From assembly GCA_039654915.1 (NCBI GenBank), contig CM077594.1:103058893-103122892 (forward strand): a stretch of DNA of 64,000 bases, given 5' to 3'. Within the stretch, counting starts at the first letter, position 1. Each line of letters begins with the position of its first letter. This document shows positions 47,798 through 58,830 of the stretch, one piece after another. Below the pieces are notes generated by a model. That model made no database searches. It saw only the letters and a list, made by a program, of their open reading frames with translations, and was not told the origin of the DNA. This DNA comes from Aquilaria yunnanensis (lineage: Eukaryota; Streptophyta; Magnoliopsida; Malvales; Thymelaeaceae). The position numbers and the translations under genes are program-made.

Positions 47798-48040
47798 TGG
47801 GAATTAAGGGTTCGCCCCCATTCTATTTCTCTTCCTGCTCCTCCTTTCTTCTTTTATGGACTGGGTTTATACTTTGTACATTATTTTCGATGATTCTTTT
47901 CACAAAGTTTGAAGATAATAGAGATTTCCACTGTTTGGTTTTAATCCATCTTTTTGTGATTAATGTGTGTGCCATCATTGTCAATTATTGACCTAAAAAT
48001 GAATGAGATTGGAACACTTTATAGTAGTAACAGCTGCTTT

Positions 48041-48262
48041 TTCTGTCTCAAATTCTTTACTTCATTTTAATTTTTTTACTAAGTTTAACTTAAATTTATG
48101 TATATTAATATTTGATAAAAAAATTTTAAAATTTATATTTAAAATTAGAAGTCTTGTAATTTTTAGATATATTTTTTTAAAAAAAGCAAATAACAATGTA
48201 AATAAATTCAAGTTAAATAAAGTAAAAACCAAAAAACAAAAAAGAAGCAAATAATTTGGGCT
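48041..48262. mobile_element. AT-rich MITE with ~90-bp inverted arms
   Basis: The left arm (TCTCAAATTCTTTACTTC, TTTTTACTAAGTTTAACTTAAATTTATG) is inverted on the right (CAAGTTAAATAAAGTAAAAACC, GAAGCAAATAATTTGGG). The symmetry explains open frames on both strands here (48003-48254 and 48062-48250), which are not genes. Confidence 0.7.
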
Positions 48263-49405
48263 ATATATTACTACATATATATAGGGGTGTTGTTTTTGTT
48301 TATTGGGGTCTGGAGATTTTAAAAAATGTCGTTTTCTTTGAAAGATGCGCCATGTGCATCATCATATCATCATTTGGTATTGTTTATCTCGATCGTCATC
48401 ATTTCCCATGTCACGGACCTCACGGTTACTCAATTAGTATAATTAGATAGCGGATCTTCAGAAGTTTCATACTAAAATTTAATTTCAAGACTTAAAAATA
48501 AATCATGAAGTATTGAAGTTCAACAATTAAGAAAAACCATGAATCTTTAGGCTAAATTTCGCAAACTCTCTATAAACTGCTGTTATTACTTTATTCTAGT
48601 CTCTAGCTAGTAACCTCTTTTGTTTTGGTCATAAACCAATTAAAATTGCCTATAAATTTTACAAATATTTTTAATAGATTTAGGATTAATATCAAAATAA
48701 AACAATAATTATGTTAGAGACCCAGACATAATGATAATTACATGTTAGGGGCTATACATGCAGTTTATGTTGATATAGTTGTTATACCAAAATAGGCAAA
48801 TTTAGCATCTGAATACTAGTAAAGACTCAAAATAGAACAATCAATAAATTATAGACATAATTGGAATGATGACTACATGTTAGGAAGCATAAACGCAGTT
48901 TTACGATGATATAGTTGTTATACCAAAATAGGCAAATCTACCATGCGAACATCGGCAATATTTAAATGTGTAATTTACAAGAAACATTTAAAAAAAATGC
49001 AATTTTCCATACATCCAAAAACCTACATCTAATTCGTTTTAATTTAACTTAATCTAAAATGACTTATTTTAATTTTTATATATTTTCTGCCTGCAACTAA
49101 TTTTATTCAAAAGCAAATATTATATAAGTACGATAATCTATTTAAAGTAAAATTTTTTTTATGTCATTAAATTTTTACTTCTCTAGTAAGGGAACAAAAA
49201 CATGTTTTACTTTGAAAATTTTAATAATTTGAATGTCATACTAACAATTTGACAAAAAACTTATTATTAAACAATTTAAATTTATTAAAAAAATGGTTAT
49301 TAAGCTGTTTAGATTTGATAACTAAGTGTTATTCTCATCCATTTGGATCATTGGCTTCACTTAAAAGCTTAATGAAGTGCCTGAAGGGACCTAAATGGAG
49401 TACCC
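48263..49405. other. Intergenic with a tandem duplication and a MITE fragment
   Basis: No gene. Contains a direct duplication at 48700-48965 and, from 49018 to about 49200, a left-half copy of the MITE family at 35050 (CTAATTCGTTTTAATTTAAC, TTTTATTCAAAAGCAAATATTAT, GATAATCTATT). Confidence 0.5.
48700..48965 (+). repeat. Tandem duplication, period ~135 bp
   Basis: TACATGTTAGG at 48739 and 48874 anchors two units; each continues with a GCAGTTTAT/GCAGTTTTA block and TGATATAGTTGTTATACCA and AAAATAGGCAAAT. Similarity extends upstream to ATAGAACAAT/AAAACAATAA. Confidence 0.8.
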
Positions 49406-50053
49406 AGGGGAGCTATGAACAAAGATAGTATTAGGAGGCCCCCAGAGATAGTGTCCCCATGGAAGCCCTTTAACACTCAAGTCAATGCTGAACGTGGTGA
49501 GTAAAGAAAGAATATTGAGTTCAAGAGAATGTTTGCGAATGATTGAGTTCAACAGAACATTAGCGTGCCTGATTTGGCCAAATAATAGCCTTCTTAAAAC
49601 TAAAGACTTTCAGTGGTTATAGGAAACTGAGATAGTCATGGGCAACATCATAGTAGATCGTAGGGAGATTAAGTGTCATCTTGGAGAATTAGTGTAGATC
49701 ATACCTAATTAGCATAGATCTTAGGAAAATTGCATGAATCATGGAAGATATTGTAAGAATTTCTAAGATAAGGCAGTGATGGAGGATATCATGGTAAATC
49801 ATGGAAGATATTGTAAGAATTTTTAAGATAAGTAAGTGTAATCCACTTACTGTTAATGGAGGATAATTCTAGAATTTTTTTTTTTTGTGCTTTCCTAAGA
49901 TTGTGGACATGCTTGACGTTATAGGCAGCATGAGGCCTATATTGGCCCAATTGGAGGGTCTCTTGTGCCTGCATAGTAATGTAAATTGGACCCCGGTTGA
50001 TGTCATTAGTGTGATAGGCTGGCACAGTCTACTAGACTTTAACTTTATTCTAA
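49406..50053 (+). mobile_element. Left long repeat of a TRIM-like LTR element
   Basis: About 645 bp that reappears in the same orientation at about 50584-51170 at an estimated 65-75 percent identity, with shared blocks AACAAAG, ATTAGGAGGC, TGATTTGGCC/TGATTTAGCC, ATCATGGAAGATATTG, AATCCACTTA, CAGCATGAGGCC/CTGCATGAGACT and GGGCCAATTGGAGG. A primer-binding-like TGGTATTAAAAGC follows at 50056. Confidence 0.65.
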
Positions 50054-50055
50054 TA

Positions 50056-50068
50056 TGGTATTAAAAGC
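50056..50068 (+). other. Primer-binding-site-like sequence
   Basis: TGGTATTAAAAGC resembles the TGGTATCAGAGC complement of initiator Met-tRNA used by many plant LTR elements, and lies just after the left repeat as expected. Confidence 0.5.
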
Positions 50069-50583
50069 ACAAGGAAAGTCAAATGTTGGGATCATCACAA
50101 CAAGTTTAAGGGTTCTTGTGTTCTAAGGACTTGTCTGCCTAAAATGCAAAGAGTGTCTTGTATGGACAAGGTTCCTTCCAAAGGTGTTTGTAGATGAACG
50201 ACTTAGTCCTTGCCAAGGATGTTTATGAAGGTCTTTTGTAGGATGTGTCTAGAGGGATAGACATCCCTGTTGAAGTTACTTATAGAGGGAAGCCTAGACC
50301 CCTACTAATGATCATGTTTCGAGGGTTGCAAATGGCTGTAAACAGTGATTGGGTTGTTTTTTTTATCATATGAGAACAGCAAATGGCTGGAAGTAGTAAT
50401 TGGGTTGTTACTATGTGGGCCCAAATAGGGCGATGAAGCATTTGCTTAGTGTAAAAGTAGAGTAAGATAGTGATGAAATTTATATCAAGAAACAAAGTGT
50501 TTACACAATAAGAAATTAAGAGATGTGTTAAGTAAAGTTGGATAGTGATAGTTTGGATTATATATAACTTACACATTTGCCAA
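50069..50583 (+). mobile_element. Internal part of the TRIM-like element, non-coding
   Basis: About 515 bp with no gag or pol coding, fitting a terminal-repeat retrotransposon in miniature. It carries a short internal duplication: CAAATGGCTGTAAACAGTGATTGGGTTGTT at about 50329 and a similar CAAATGGCTGGAAGTAGTAATTGGGTTGTT at about 50380. Confidence 0.55.
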
Positions 50584-51170
50584 CGGGTAGCTAATTAACA
50601 AAGAGATAACATTAGGAGGCTCCCAGGTAGAGTGCCCTAAGGAAGGCCTTCTGACACTTAAATCAATGTTGAATTATGGTGGATGAAAATAGAATGAGTT
50701 AGTTCAAGAAAATGTTAGCATATTTGATTTAGCCATATAATGACCTTCTTATAGTTAAGGCCTTCTCACGGTTACAAGAAGTTGAAGAATCATGGAGAAA
50801 ACCATGAAGGGAGATTGAGTAGGATGATGGAGAATTTATATAGATCATGCATGATCAGCAAGGATCATGGGAGAATAATATGAATCATGAAAGATATTGG
50901 AAGAATCTATATGTTAAAATGATGATGGAGAAGATCATGAAAGATTGTTTATAACCACTAGGTGTAATTCACTTATTGTTAGTAAGAGATATATCTTAAG
51001 GCTAATCCCAAAGTTTGGAGAAATTTCCCAAGATTATGAGCAAGCTTAGCTTAGGCTGCATGAGACTTGTATTGGGCCAATTGGAGGTTTACCCAGCACC
51101 TATACGCAAAAAGGTAGGCCCATGTTATAATGATGTGGGTTGGATCCTAGTTAATGTTGTTTTTTGTGCT
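50584..51170 (+). mobile_element. Right long repeat of the TRIM-like element
   Basis: Matches 49406-50020 in order. The match stops near TGTGCTAGG (about 51174), where another repeat-like block begins, so this copy is probably truncated or interrupted. Text near 52625-52660 (CACTATGATATCAAAAT) resembles the end of the left repeat and may be its displaced tail. Confidence 0.6.
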
Positions 51171-52605
51171 AGGATATATTGCATGTGTGCAATATGCCTT
51201 AAAACCACACTCTACCCACAAGTATATGGATTTTTTTGTAGTATGAGAGAATGAGTGTCGATCCCACGAGGATTATAGAAAGGTTTAAACAATTACCAAA
51301 CTTTGCCAATTCAAATCTAGCACAAACCCACCTCACAAACTCACACTTTTTTAAGAGTTTTCTTAACTTAACTAGGTATACTTCCTATGGTTTTCATAAC
51401 TTGAATTGGGTTGATAGTGAAATAATCATAAGTCCTAGTTCCCTTTACTTTGTTGGTGTTGTGTGTTCCTTGTTTCTTTGCTTTCCAAGCTAAGGAATTT
51501 CTTCTCTACCTTAACATAGCAAGGATTCTCATCTCTAGTATTATCTTAAGACAAGGCATTATAGGTTCCATATACCAAAACCCTAACACTTGAAACAAGT
51601 CTCCCAACTATGTCCCAAGGTGCTACCTTTCTTACCTAGGTCCAATTTCTCTCTCACTTTCCCAAGAATAAAAAGAAATCCAAAGCCTTAATTGATTGTG
51701 GCCATCAACCAATCAAGTAACATTCAAGAACAAAGCAAGGAATAAACAAGCATTAAATAAGGAAAGTAGATTCTCATTCATAAAATCAACCATCAACACC
51801 AATATTAAGTCATTACAATCATAAAAAGTGCTAAATAGACTACTCTTTAGCTAATGGGAAAAAGAAACACCATTCTTGGATTCAACATAATATCTAACAA
51901 AACAAAGAAGAAAAAGAAGAAGGAAAGAACAAAAAACCTCCTGTAGAATCAAGATCTTGATCTCTAAAGCACTCTTAGCTCTTCCTTCAAATTCCTCCAA
52001 AGTAGTCAAAATTCCAAGATGGTGATTAACAAAAACCACAAGAAGAACCTTAGTCTCTAAAAAATGAGGCTACAAAAGATGAAAAATTGTGTTGTGTTTC
52101 TAAAACCCTAGCTAAAACCCTTCAAAATGCAAGGCTTGGTCTGATCCTCTTCCATTCTCTTATTTTCCTCCAATAGCATTAAGAGTATATGAAGATTGTG
52201 GGTCCTTACGTTCCAAGATTGCTTCTTTGAGAATGTAATCCCCCCATTTTGTTCGAATACGAAGTGCGATCACACATTTCTTAAGGCGGTCGCACTTTTG
52301 CCTTTCACAAATAAAGTGTGGTAGCACTTTTATATTGTGATCGCACTTGATGGCCTTGGGTGTTTTTGGCCTTCTTAAAGTATGATCACACTTTTATTGT
52401 GCGGTCACACTTGCTCCTTTTTGCACTTCACTATTCCAACTTTGCTGTTTCAGCTAAATTAGCCCCCCAAAGTCTGCTCCTTGCTCCAATATGCTCTCCG
52501 AAGATGCAATATAACCTATAAAACTAAAAAATGTTACTAAGTGCTAGCAAAATAGAGTGAAATAAGCACAAATGTAAGGAAAAATATATAGGAATACATG
52601 TGACT
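51171..52605. repeat. Dispersed non-coding repeat block
   Basis: Contains GAGTGTCGATCCCACGAGG (51252-51270), which I recall from repetitive DNA in many plant genomes, then long AC-rich DNA without open frames and the palindromic motif cluster at 52262-52415. No transposon ends were resolved; it probably inserted into, or follows, the right TRIM repeat. Confidence 0.4.
52262..52415. repeat. Cluster of six GTGYGRTCRCACTT near-palindromes
   Basis: Copies at about 52262 (AAGTGCGATCACAC), 52285 (GGCGGTCGCACTTTT), 52314 (AAGTGTGGTAGCACTTTT), 52336 (GTGATCGCACTT), 52379 (AGTATGATCACACTTTT) and 52400 (GTGCGGTCACACTT). The motif is nearly its own inverse and is spaced 20-45 bp. Confidence 0.75.
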
Positions 52606-53944
52606 ATTAGGTTAGTATAACCTGTTGAGCTTTGCCATTGTCCCACTATGATATCAAAATTATAATTTTAAAAGTTGAAGTTGATAACAAAAAAAAAACA
52701 ATTGTTACATTTAGAGATGAAGAGCAAAATATCTTTTTGACTCTGTTCATGATATCCTAACCCTATTATATTCATTAGATTTTAGTTGCGAGATATGTGC
52801 ACAGTTAACAAAGGAAAAACTGAGTTTAAGTTTGTTGACCGCGTGCAAGTCGGTCAAGTTGGAGTCCAGCCAGTTGTGCATTTTAACATATATCTTCCTA
52901 TTTCAAATTTGAGACCAAAAAAAGAAAAAAGAAATGTACCTTCAGCTTAACTCTAAAGGTGTATACACCCTATTTCTATTGAAAGAGTTTCATGCATAGA
53001 GTCATTAATTTGTTGATATGGTAAAAGCAGGGGGAAAAAAACCAAGAATATGCAAGTTTGGACACACAAGCCAGAGAGGAATTCACTAACCATCCAAAGT
53101 CTATGGATCATCTGTCAAACTCTGTAAATGTGTAATTGTTTACTTGCATTGCAATTTTCTCTGCCCAAAAAGAAGTGATTATTTTCTATAAAATACTAAT
53201 TGATTTTTTTTAAAAATATATATATAGGTTGCCAATGCTTTTGTTCCATTTTTGTTGATTTTCAAGTGATATAAGAGGTTAAATAAAAGAAAAACATAGA
53301 CAAATTATTTTCAGAACAAACCATAATATAAATTTCGACTGTCTCACGAATATAATTGAATTAAATTTGTTTGGTCAACTATCATTTAATCGGTAGAAGA
53401 TAAAGAGTAAAGACATGTAGATATTTTTAAAAGGCTCTATTTTTCTCTTTCAATTTATTTTTTTGCGTAGATTATACATTATCTGAAAGCTAATACTTTA
53501 TTGCGTGAATATAATTTTTATAGAATATTGGTTCTTTTTATAAATATGGGAAATTACTTTTTGGACGAGATTGTCTAATGGAGTGGCATCTTTTACGTTT
53601 TCTAAAAGAGTTAAAAGTATAGATGGCTGACAAAGTAAGACGAAACATTAAAAAAAAAAAACTTGTTGCATTCTAAACATTCAACTCAATGGAACCTGAA
53701 TTTATGTTTTATTGACAGCATATTATGGTAAAAAAAATATAAACTGAAAGAAACATTTGAGGAATTATGGAATAAGTTGGTGTTTTTATGAAGAATAAGT
53801 TTGTTATAACATTTGGGTGAACTACACATTGTACACCAAGGTTTGATTGTATTTACGTTCTTTTCCACATCTTTAGAGATCTTAATCTTCATACTCGCCT
53901 TTTTCAACATCAACAAAAAAATCAGAGGGACTTGTTCTATATAC
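52606..53944. other. Intergenic, no gene recognised
   Basis: AT-rich DNA with short frames only. No repeat pair apart from the possible LTR tail at 52625-52660. Confidence 0.4.
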
Positions 53945-54015
53945 AATTATAGACTGTTAATAAATAATTTAAATTAAGATTAAAAAAAACTGATGTCCTA
54001 TAGTGTAGAATAGGG

Positions 54016-55118
54016 GGTAAATTTAAATTTAATCCCCTAACTTTAAGGATCGTCCTAATGTGGTCCCTTACATTTAAAAGTGCCTCTTAAAGTCCCCAAC
54101 CTTCCTTAACGTGTTCTATTTTGGTCTGTTCTGTCAGTTTAGTTGTTATCTTGGATGAAAAATGCTTATGTGGCACTAACTCTGCAACATGACATCCTAT
54201 GTCATAACAATATGTGATTGGTATGGAAGAACAATAAATATGAGGTTAAAATTAATAGAAACACAATATTAAGGACTTACGATATAGTTAACCCATAATG
54301 TTCTTTATCTCCAAACCTTCAACTATCTCTGCCATCCAGCCGCCGCCTACCTCCGCCTCTTTACTTCCAATTTTTCCATTGGACCTTCCTCCCGCCAACC
54401 CTCCATCCAACCCGTCACTCTTCTTCCACCTCTCTATAATCACCTCGCTTCTCATTCCCCACCCCCAACCAGCTGGCAAAAATTGAGACCGTGAAAATCT
54501 GGTCGTCACCCTCATCAACCCACCAAGATCTGGTCACTGTCGTCCTCGTCAACCCACCAAGATCTGGTTGCTGTCTCGTCCTCCACTGGGGTCTATCATC
54601 TTCTCTTCCTTTACCAGGATCTAAACGAGCGCCGCCACCGCCCTCTGCCTCAGTGGCTTTGCCCTCTCAACCTCCATTGCCAGCATCTCTCCGCTTGTAG
54701 AATCAACTAGAGGATTATGTTTTTATGGGTAAAACTTGCGTGGAAGAGGATGCAAGAGGCAGTGGGCGTTGGTGGCGGTGAGATGGTGGCTGGCTCGGCG
54801 AGTGGTTGACGGTGAAAAGATGAGAAAAGGATGAAATTTAGATTAATCACCGTTAAGTCTAAAAAAATATTTATCTTTGTCAATTATATCCTAAATTTTC
54901 ATTCTTTCAGTCTTATCACTTATTGTCATAAAAAGATGATACCACATGGCAATTGGGATGCCACGTAGGCAATTTTCGTCCAAATTAATGCTTGAATTGA
55001 TGGTATGGACCAAAATAGGACACACAAGTTAAGTTAAGGGACTTTAATAGTCACTTTTTGAGTTAAGGGACCACATTAGGAAAATCCTTAAAGTTAAGGA
55101 TAAAATTTGGATTTTACC
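54016..55118. mobile_element. Mutator-like element with ~150-bp inverted repeats and 12-bp duplication
   Basis: Left arm GGTAAATTTAAATTTAATCC, CTAACTTTAAGGAT, CCTAATGTGGTCCCTTA, TCTATTTTGGTC; the inverse of the right arm shows the same blocks. TGTAGAATAGGG lies at both flanks (54004-54015 and 55119-55130) without mismatch. The interior 54300-54830 is GC-rich with Pro/Ser-rich frames (54298-54486, 54491-54700; minus 54288-54518) and no transposase. Confidence 0.9.
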
Positions 55119-55175
55119 TGTAGAATAGGGCAGGAATGATATTACGTTTCCAAACATGGTGATAAAAAATGTAAA

Positions 55176-55633
55176 GGGAAACTTACAATTACCCTTGGAG
55201 ATTTGCTCTAACTTACAATTTGTTTCTCTAATTTTTTAAAACCTACACTTTGTCTCTATTTCTTTTATACTGTTCGATAATAATTCTAAAACTGTAATTT
55301 AAGTTTTATGGTAGTCATCTTCTAGTAATTTTAATCTCTCCAATATTTTTTTATGGTTAACAGATATTTTAAATTATCAGTTTTTCGTTTTGCAAATGCA
55401 TTTTTCTTTTTTTAAATACATATCAATATTTTTAAAAAAAAATCAGTTAGCTATGAAAAAAATACCAAAAATATTAAAATTACTAGAAAATAATTATCAA
55501 ACATTTTAAATTAAGGTTTTAAAAATTTTTGTCGAACATTGTAAAAAAAATAGGGGGTAAAGTGTAGGTTTTAAAAATAGAGGAGTAAAATGTATGTTAC
55601 ATCAAATCACAAGTGAGTTTTTGTAATTTTCCC
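55176..55633. mobile_element. Mutator-like MITE with 9-bp target-site duplication, copy A
   Basis: Left end GGGAAACTTACAATTACCC, inverted right end GGGAAAATTACAAAAACTC; inner arms are also inverted (CTACACTTTGTCTC against AAAGTGTAGG). Flanks AAATGTAAA (55167-55175) and AAATATAAA (55634-55642) agree at 8 of 9. The same family is at 56027-56631. Confidence 0.88.
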
Positions 55634-55765
55634 AAATATAAATACCATAGGCAGTTAATAGAATATTTAAATTAAGATTCAAAAAATTGATGTCTTATAG
55701 TGTAGAAAAGGTCAGTAATAATATTAGGCTTCTAAACACGGGAATAAAAAAATGTAAATACCACA

Positions 55766-56026
55766 GAACCTTTAGGAAGAAAGTGTAACTCCAGTAGGCA
55801 CGTAACAGAGTTGCGTTGCACGTGTTTTCACGAGGCTGCTTCGGTCTCATCATCGAAGTTCAAGTTTACCGGTTAACTCAGACGCGCGTGCTATTCACTG
55901 CCATTCAGACTTCCAATAAACTGGAAAAATTTTCACACAAATTTGACAATAATCGGTTCCCATCGGGTTTGTTGTTTCTCTAGTTAAGCCTGCCTTTTCA
56001 ATTTTCATAATGGACAATAAATATAG
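55766..56026. other. Short spacer between elements
   Basis: Mixed-composition DNA (GCGTTGCACGTGTTTTCACG near 55812) with no gene. It is part of the host DNA between nested insertions. Confidence 0.4.
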
Positions 56027-56631
56027 GGAAAAGTTAAATTACCCCCCTAATGTTTAACTTGACCTACAATTCACCCCATTTATTTTTAAAAACCTACACC
56101 CTGTCTCTAATTCTTTTATACTATGCAATAACAATTTCTGAAACTATAATTTAAATTGTACGATAATCATCTTTCCAAATATATTTTTTATAGTTAATAG
56201 ACATTTAAATTATCACTTTTTATTTTCTATAAATACATTTTTCTTTCTATAAATGCAAATAATTATTTTTTAAAGGTCAGTTAGCTATCCAATAACAATT
56301 TTTAAAACTATAATTTAAATTGTACGATAATCATCTTCCCAAATATATTTTTTTATAGTTAATAGACATTTAAATTATCACTTTTTATTTTCTATAAACA
56401 CATTTTTCTTTCTATAAATGCAAATAATTATTTTTTAAAGGTCAGTTAGCTATGAAAAAAATATTAAAAATATTGAAATTACTAGAATATAGTTATCAGA
56501 TAGTTTAATTTAGGATTTTAGAAGTTGTTGTGACACTATAAAGGAAGTATAGGGTAAAGTATAGATTTTTAAAAATATATGGAGTAAAATGTAGGTTAGA
56601 TAAAACCATAAGGAGGATTTTGTAATTTACC
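56027..56631. mobile_element. Mutator-like MITE with 9-bp target-site duplication, copy B
   Basis: Left end GGAAAAGTTAAATTACCCCC and inverted right end GGTAAATTACAAAATCCTCC; flanks TAAATATAG (56018-56026) and TAAATATCG (56632-56640), 8 of 9. It contains an internal tandem duplication of 164 bp (56126-56289 and 56290-56453) that copy A lacks, which accounts for its greater length. Confidence 0.88.
56126..56453 (+). repeat. 164-bp tandem duplication inside MITE copy B
   Basis: Both units begin CAATAACAATTT and end GGTCAGTTAGCTAT; they are nearly identical, so the duplication is younger than the split of copies A and B. Confidence 0.92.
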
Positions 56632-56760
56632 TAAATATCGAGCAACTGCTATGCATATACAAATTCATGTAATTGGCAGTTAGCACCAACTAACCGGGAT
56701 TCCAACCTAATTAATTAAGTCAAACCTGCATCCTACTCTCCTCATGTCCACATATATTTA

Positions 56761-58209
56761 GGGAATTATCAAAAACTCTCAGAGGTTTTATCAAACCTAC
56801 AGTCATGTCCTCCTTGTTTCAAAAATATTCACGTACCTCCTCCAACATTAAGACCGTTATTCACCGATATAAAAGAAAAGAGAAAATGTCTAACTTTGTT
56901 ATCCTAACCTTGTTCCTTAGAAATTCTATCCCTCAATTATCCCCAATTTATACATCTAACAAGTCACTCATCTCTCTCTTTCATTACTTCCTTGTTTGGT
57001 CAAATCCTAGCAACCATCGAGGTTCAACTTGATGTCATCGCTTTCAACCATTTGTCCCTGTGCCTATCTAAATCCCTAGAAGTTGACCTTGAGAGAAGGA
57101 CTCAAAGAGATCGAATAAGGGCATTGTTAATAAAGATTGTTTAGAAATGAAATCAATTTCTCATGAAATAGACCGAAAATCATCAATCCTACGGCAAAAG
57201 AATAAACAGATTTGTCCTCATGCCCATCTATCGTTTTCTTCTACCAACCTAGGTTTTGATAGGATTATTTCCCCACATTATCATACCATCACACAAAAGA
57301 GATGAGAGAGGAAATGAGGTGTTGCCCATGCGGGACCAGTGGTGGAGCCACGTTTAGAATTGCCCCCACGGAATTTTGGGGAAATTGCCTATTTATTATT
57401 GTATCTTTAATAAAATTTATAACTTGACCCCATAAGTTTTAAAGTTTATAGTTATAAATTATAAAAGATTTATCTATTGCCCCTACTAATAATTTTTTCT
57501 GGCTCTGCCTTTGTGCGGGAAAGGCAGCGAATTAAATCTGGTGCTCATCCAACCACTTTTCAATCTTCGCTGCGGCCTCTACCTCGGTCACTGCCAACCA
57601 TTTTGCTTCTCCTTTCCTCTCCTGATTCTCACGGTGATGGCATTCGACCACCTTGCCGATGGACGTTAATAATCCAACTCAAACAGATTTCTGCAGAAGC
57701 AACAATTTCAATAAAGATCAAAGAATGCCGACGTGCGGGTCCAGATCTTCCTTTCCAGCCATGCCACCGCCATCTTCTCATTTGCTAACCAAATCCACCA
57801 CCCCCTGCTTCAATAGAGCCCTTTTCATCGTCGATGGCAAATTCGACAGAGAAGGTGGATCCAATTAGGGGAGTCAATGATGGGTTCATTTTTGTTTTTA
57901 TTTTTTTCATGATTTCCATTTTGTTTTGATTTCATTTTTAGGATTTTAGTTTCATGCTTCCCTCTTTTGTTTTGATCTCATTTTTGTTTATGGATTTTGT
58001 TTTTGTTTACATACATAATTTGGGGGCCAAAGTTTTAATGGTATAAGTTTAGGATGGCAAAATAAGGTATAAAATAAGGCATTTTCTATTTTCCATGTTG
58101 ATATTGAATAATGGTGTTAATGTTGGAGAAGGTAAGTGTATGTTTTTGAAACATGGAGGACATAACTGTGTGTTCGACCAAACCTCAAGGAGTTTTTGGT
58201 AATTTTTGC
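56761..58209. mobile_element. Mutator-like element of the 28305 family, hosting a hAT-like MITE
   Basis: Left arm GGGAATTATCAAAAACTC, GGTTTTATCAAACCTACAG, TTTCAAAAATATTCACGTACC; inverse of the right arm (58080-58209) has the same blocks. Flanks CATATATTTA and TACATATTTA agree at 8 of 10. The interior is GC-richer with frames of 70-100 codons lacking family resemblance. It is split by 57337-57513. Confidence 0.8.
57337..57513. mobile_element. hAT-like MITE, short member of the 21958 family
   Basis: 177 bp starting CAGTGGTGGAGCCACG and ending TTCTGGCTCTGCCTTTG (imperfect inverted repeat). Flanks TGCGGGAC (57329-57336) and TGCGGGAA (57514-57521) agree at 7 of 8. It inserted inside the element at 56761-58209, so it is younger than that element. 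Confidence 0.88.
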
Positions 58210-58289
58210 TACATATTTACATTTCAATATTATCTTTCATAGTATAAAACAATTGTGAGTACATTAAATCCCTTGTCCCCCAAAAAACA

Positions 58290-58830
58290 CGAGATATGTA
58301 CAAAACAAATACTAAATATATACAAAGTAAGTGAGAAAATATGTACAAATAATATATAACATATATAGAAATGAGATTATGGATATGTTACAAGTTTAAT
58401 CTCCCATAAAAAGAACATGTGTAAACTCATCATATCTCACTTCTATCACAATTAGATATATGTACAAATTGATCCCACGGATATAATGATAGATATAATG
58501 AAACTCGATACATAAAGCAAGTGATCGATATGCACAAGATATGTACTATATATGTCAAATATATACAATTGTGTATATAAGTTTTATATTTTTGTAAATG
58601 AAATGAAAATTAGGATAAAAATTCAATTAATAGTAATAAAATAGTGATATGTACAAATTAGATATTTGATATATATGAACTTGATATACAAATAAGATTA
58701 GAGATATGTACAAATCAAATAACTAATATGTATATTTGTTATGAGAGGTTTGTATAAATTATGTAAGATTTATAATTTGATATGTATGAAACTCGTTAGA
58801 TAAAATAAATGACAGATATGTACAAAACAT
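58290..58830. repeat. Degenerate array of GATATGTACAAA motifs
   Basis: About eight copies of ATATGTACAAA (58295, 58338, 58450, 58528, 58648, 58697, 58815 and a variant at 58316), all in one orientation, in AT-rich DNA. A GC-richer block follows at 58970-59270. The layout resembles the array at 1240-1890 but with a different motif. Confidence 0.55.

Larger units (their letters stand above)
53945..55765 (+). repeat. Tandem duplication (~120-bp units) whose first unit holds two transposons
   Basis: Unit 1 is the chain 53945-54015, 55131-55175; unit 2 is about 55655-55765. Both read AATTTAAATTAAGATT, GATGTCYTATAGTGTAGAA, GGNCAGNAATGATATTA-like text, TTCTAAACACGG/TTCCAAACATGG and AAAAAATGTAAATACCA. 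Elements 54016-55118 and 55176-55633 sit inside unit 1. Confidence 0.8.

Noticed and set aside
48003..48254. Frames of 83 (+) and 62 (-) codons
   Set aside because: Both arise from the inverted symmetry of a MITE and are mostly Lys/Asn/Phe/Leu from AT-rich codons.
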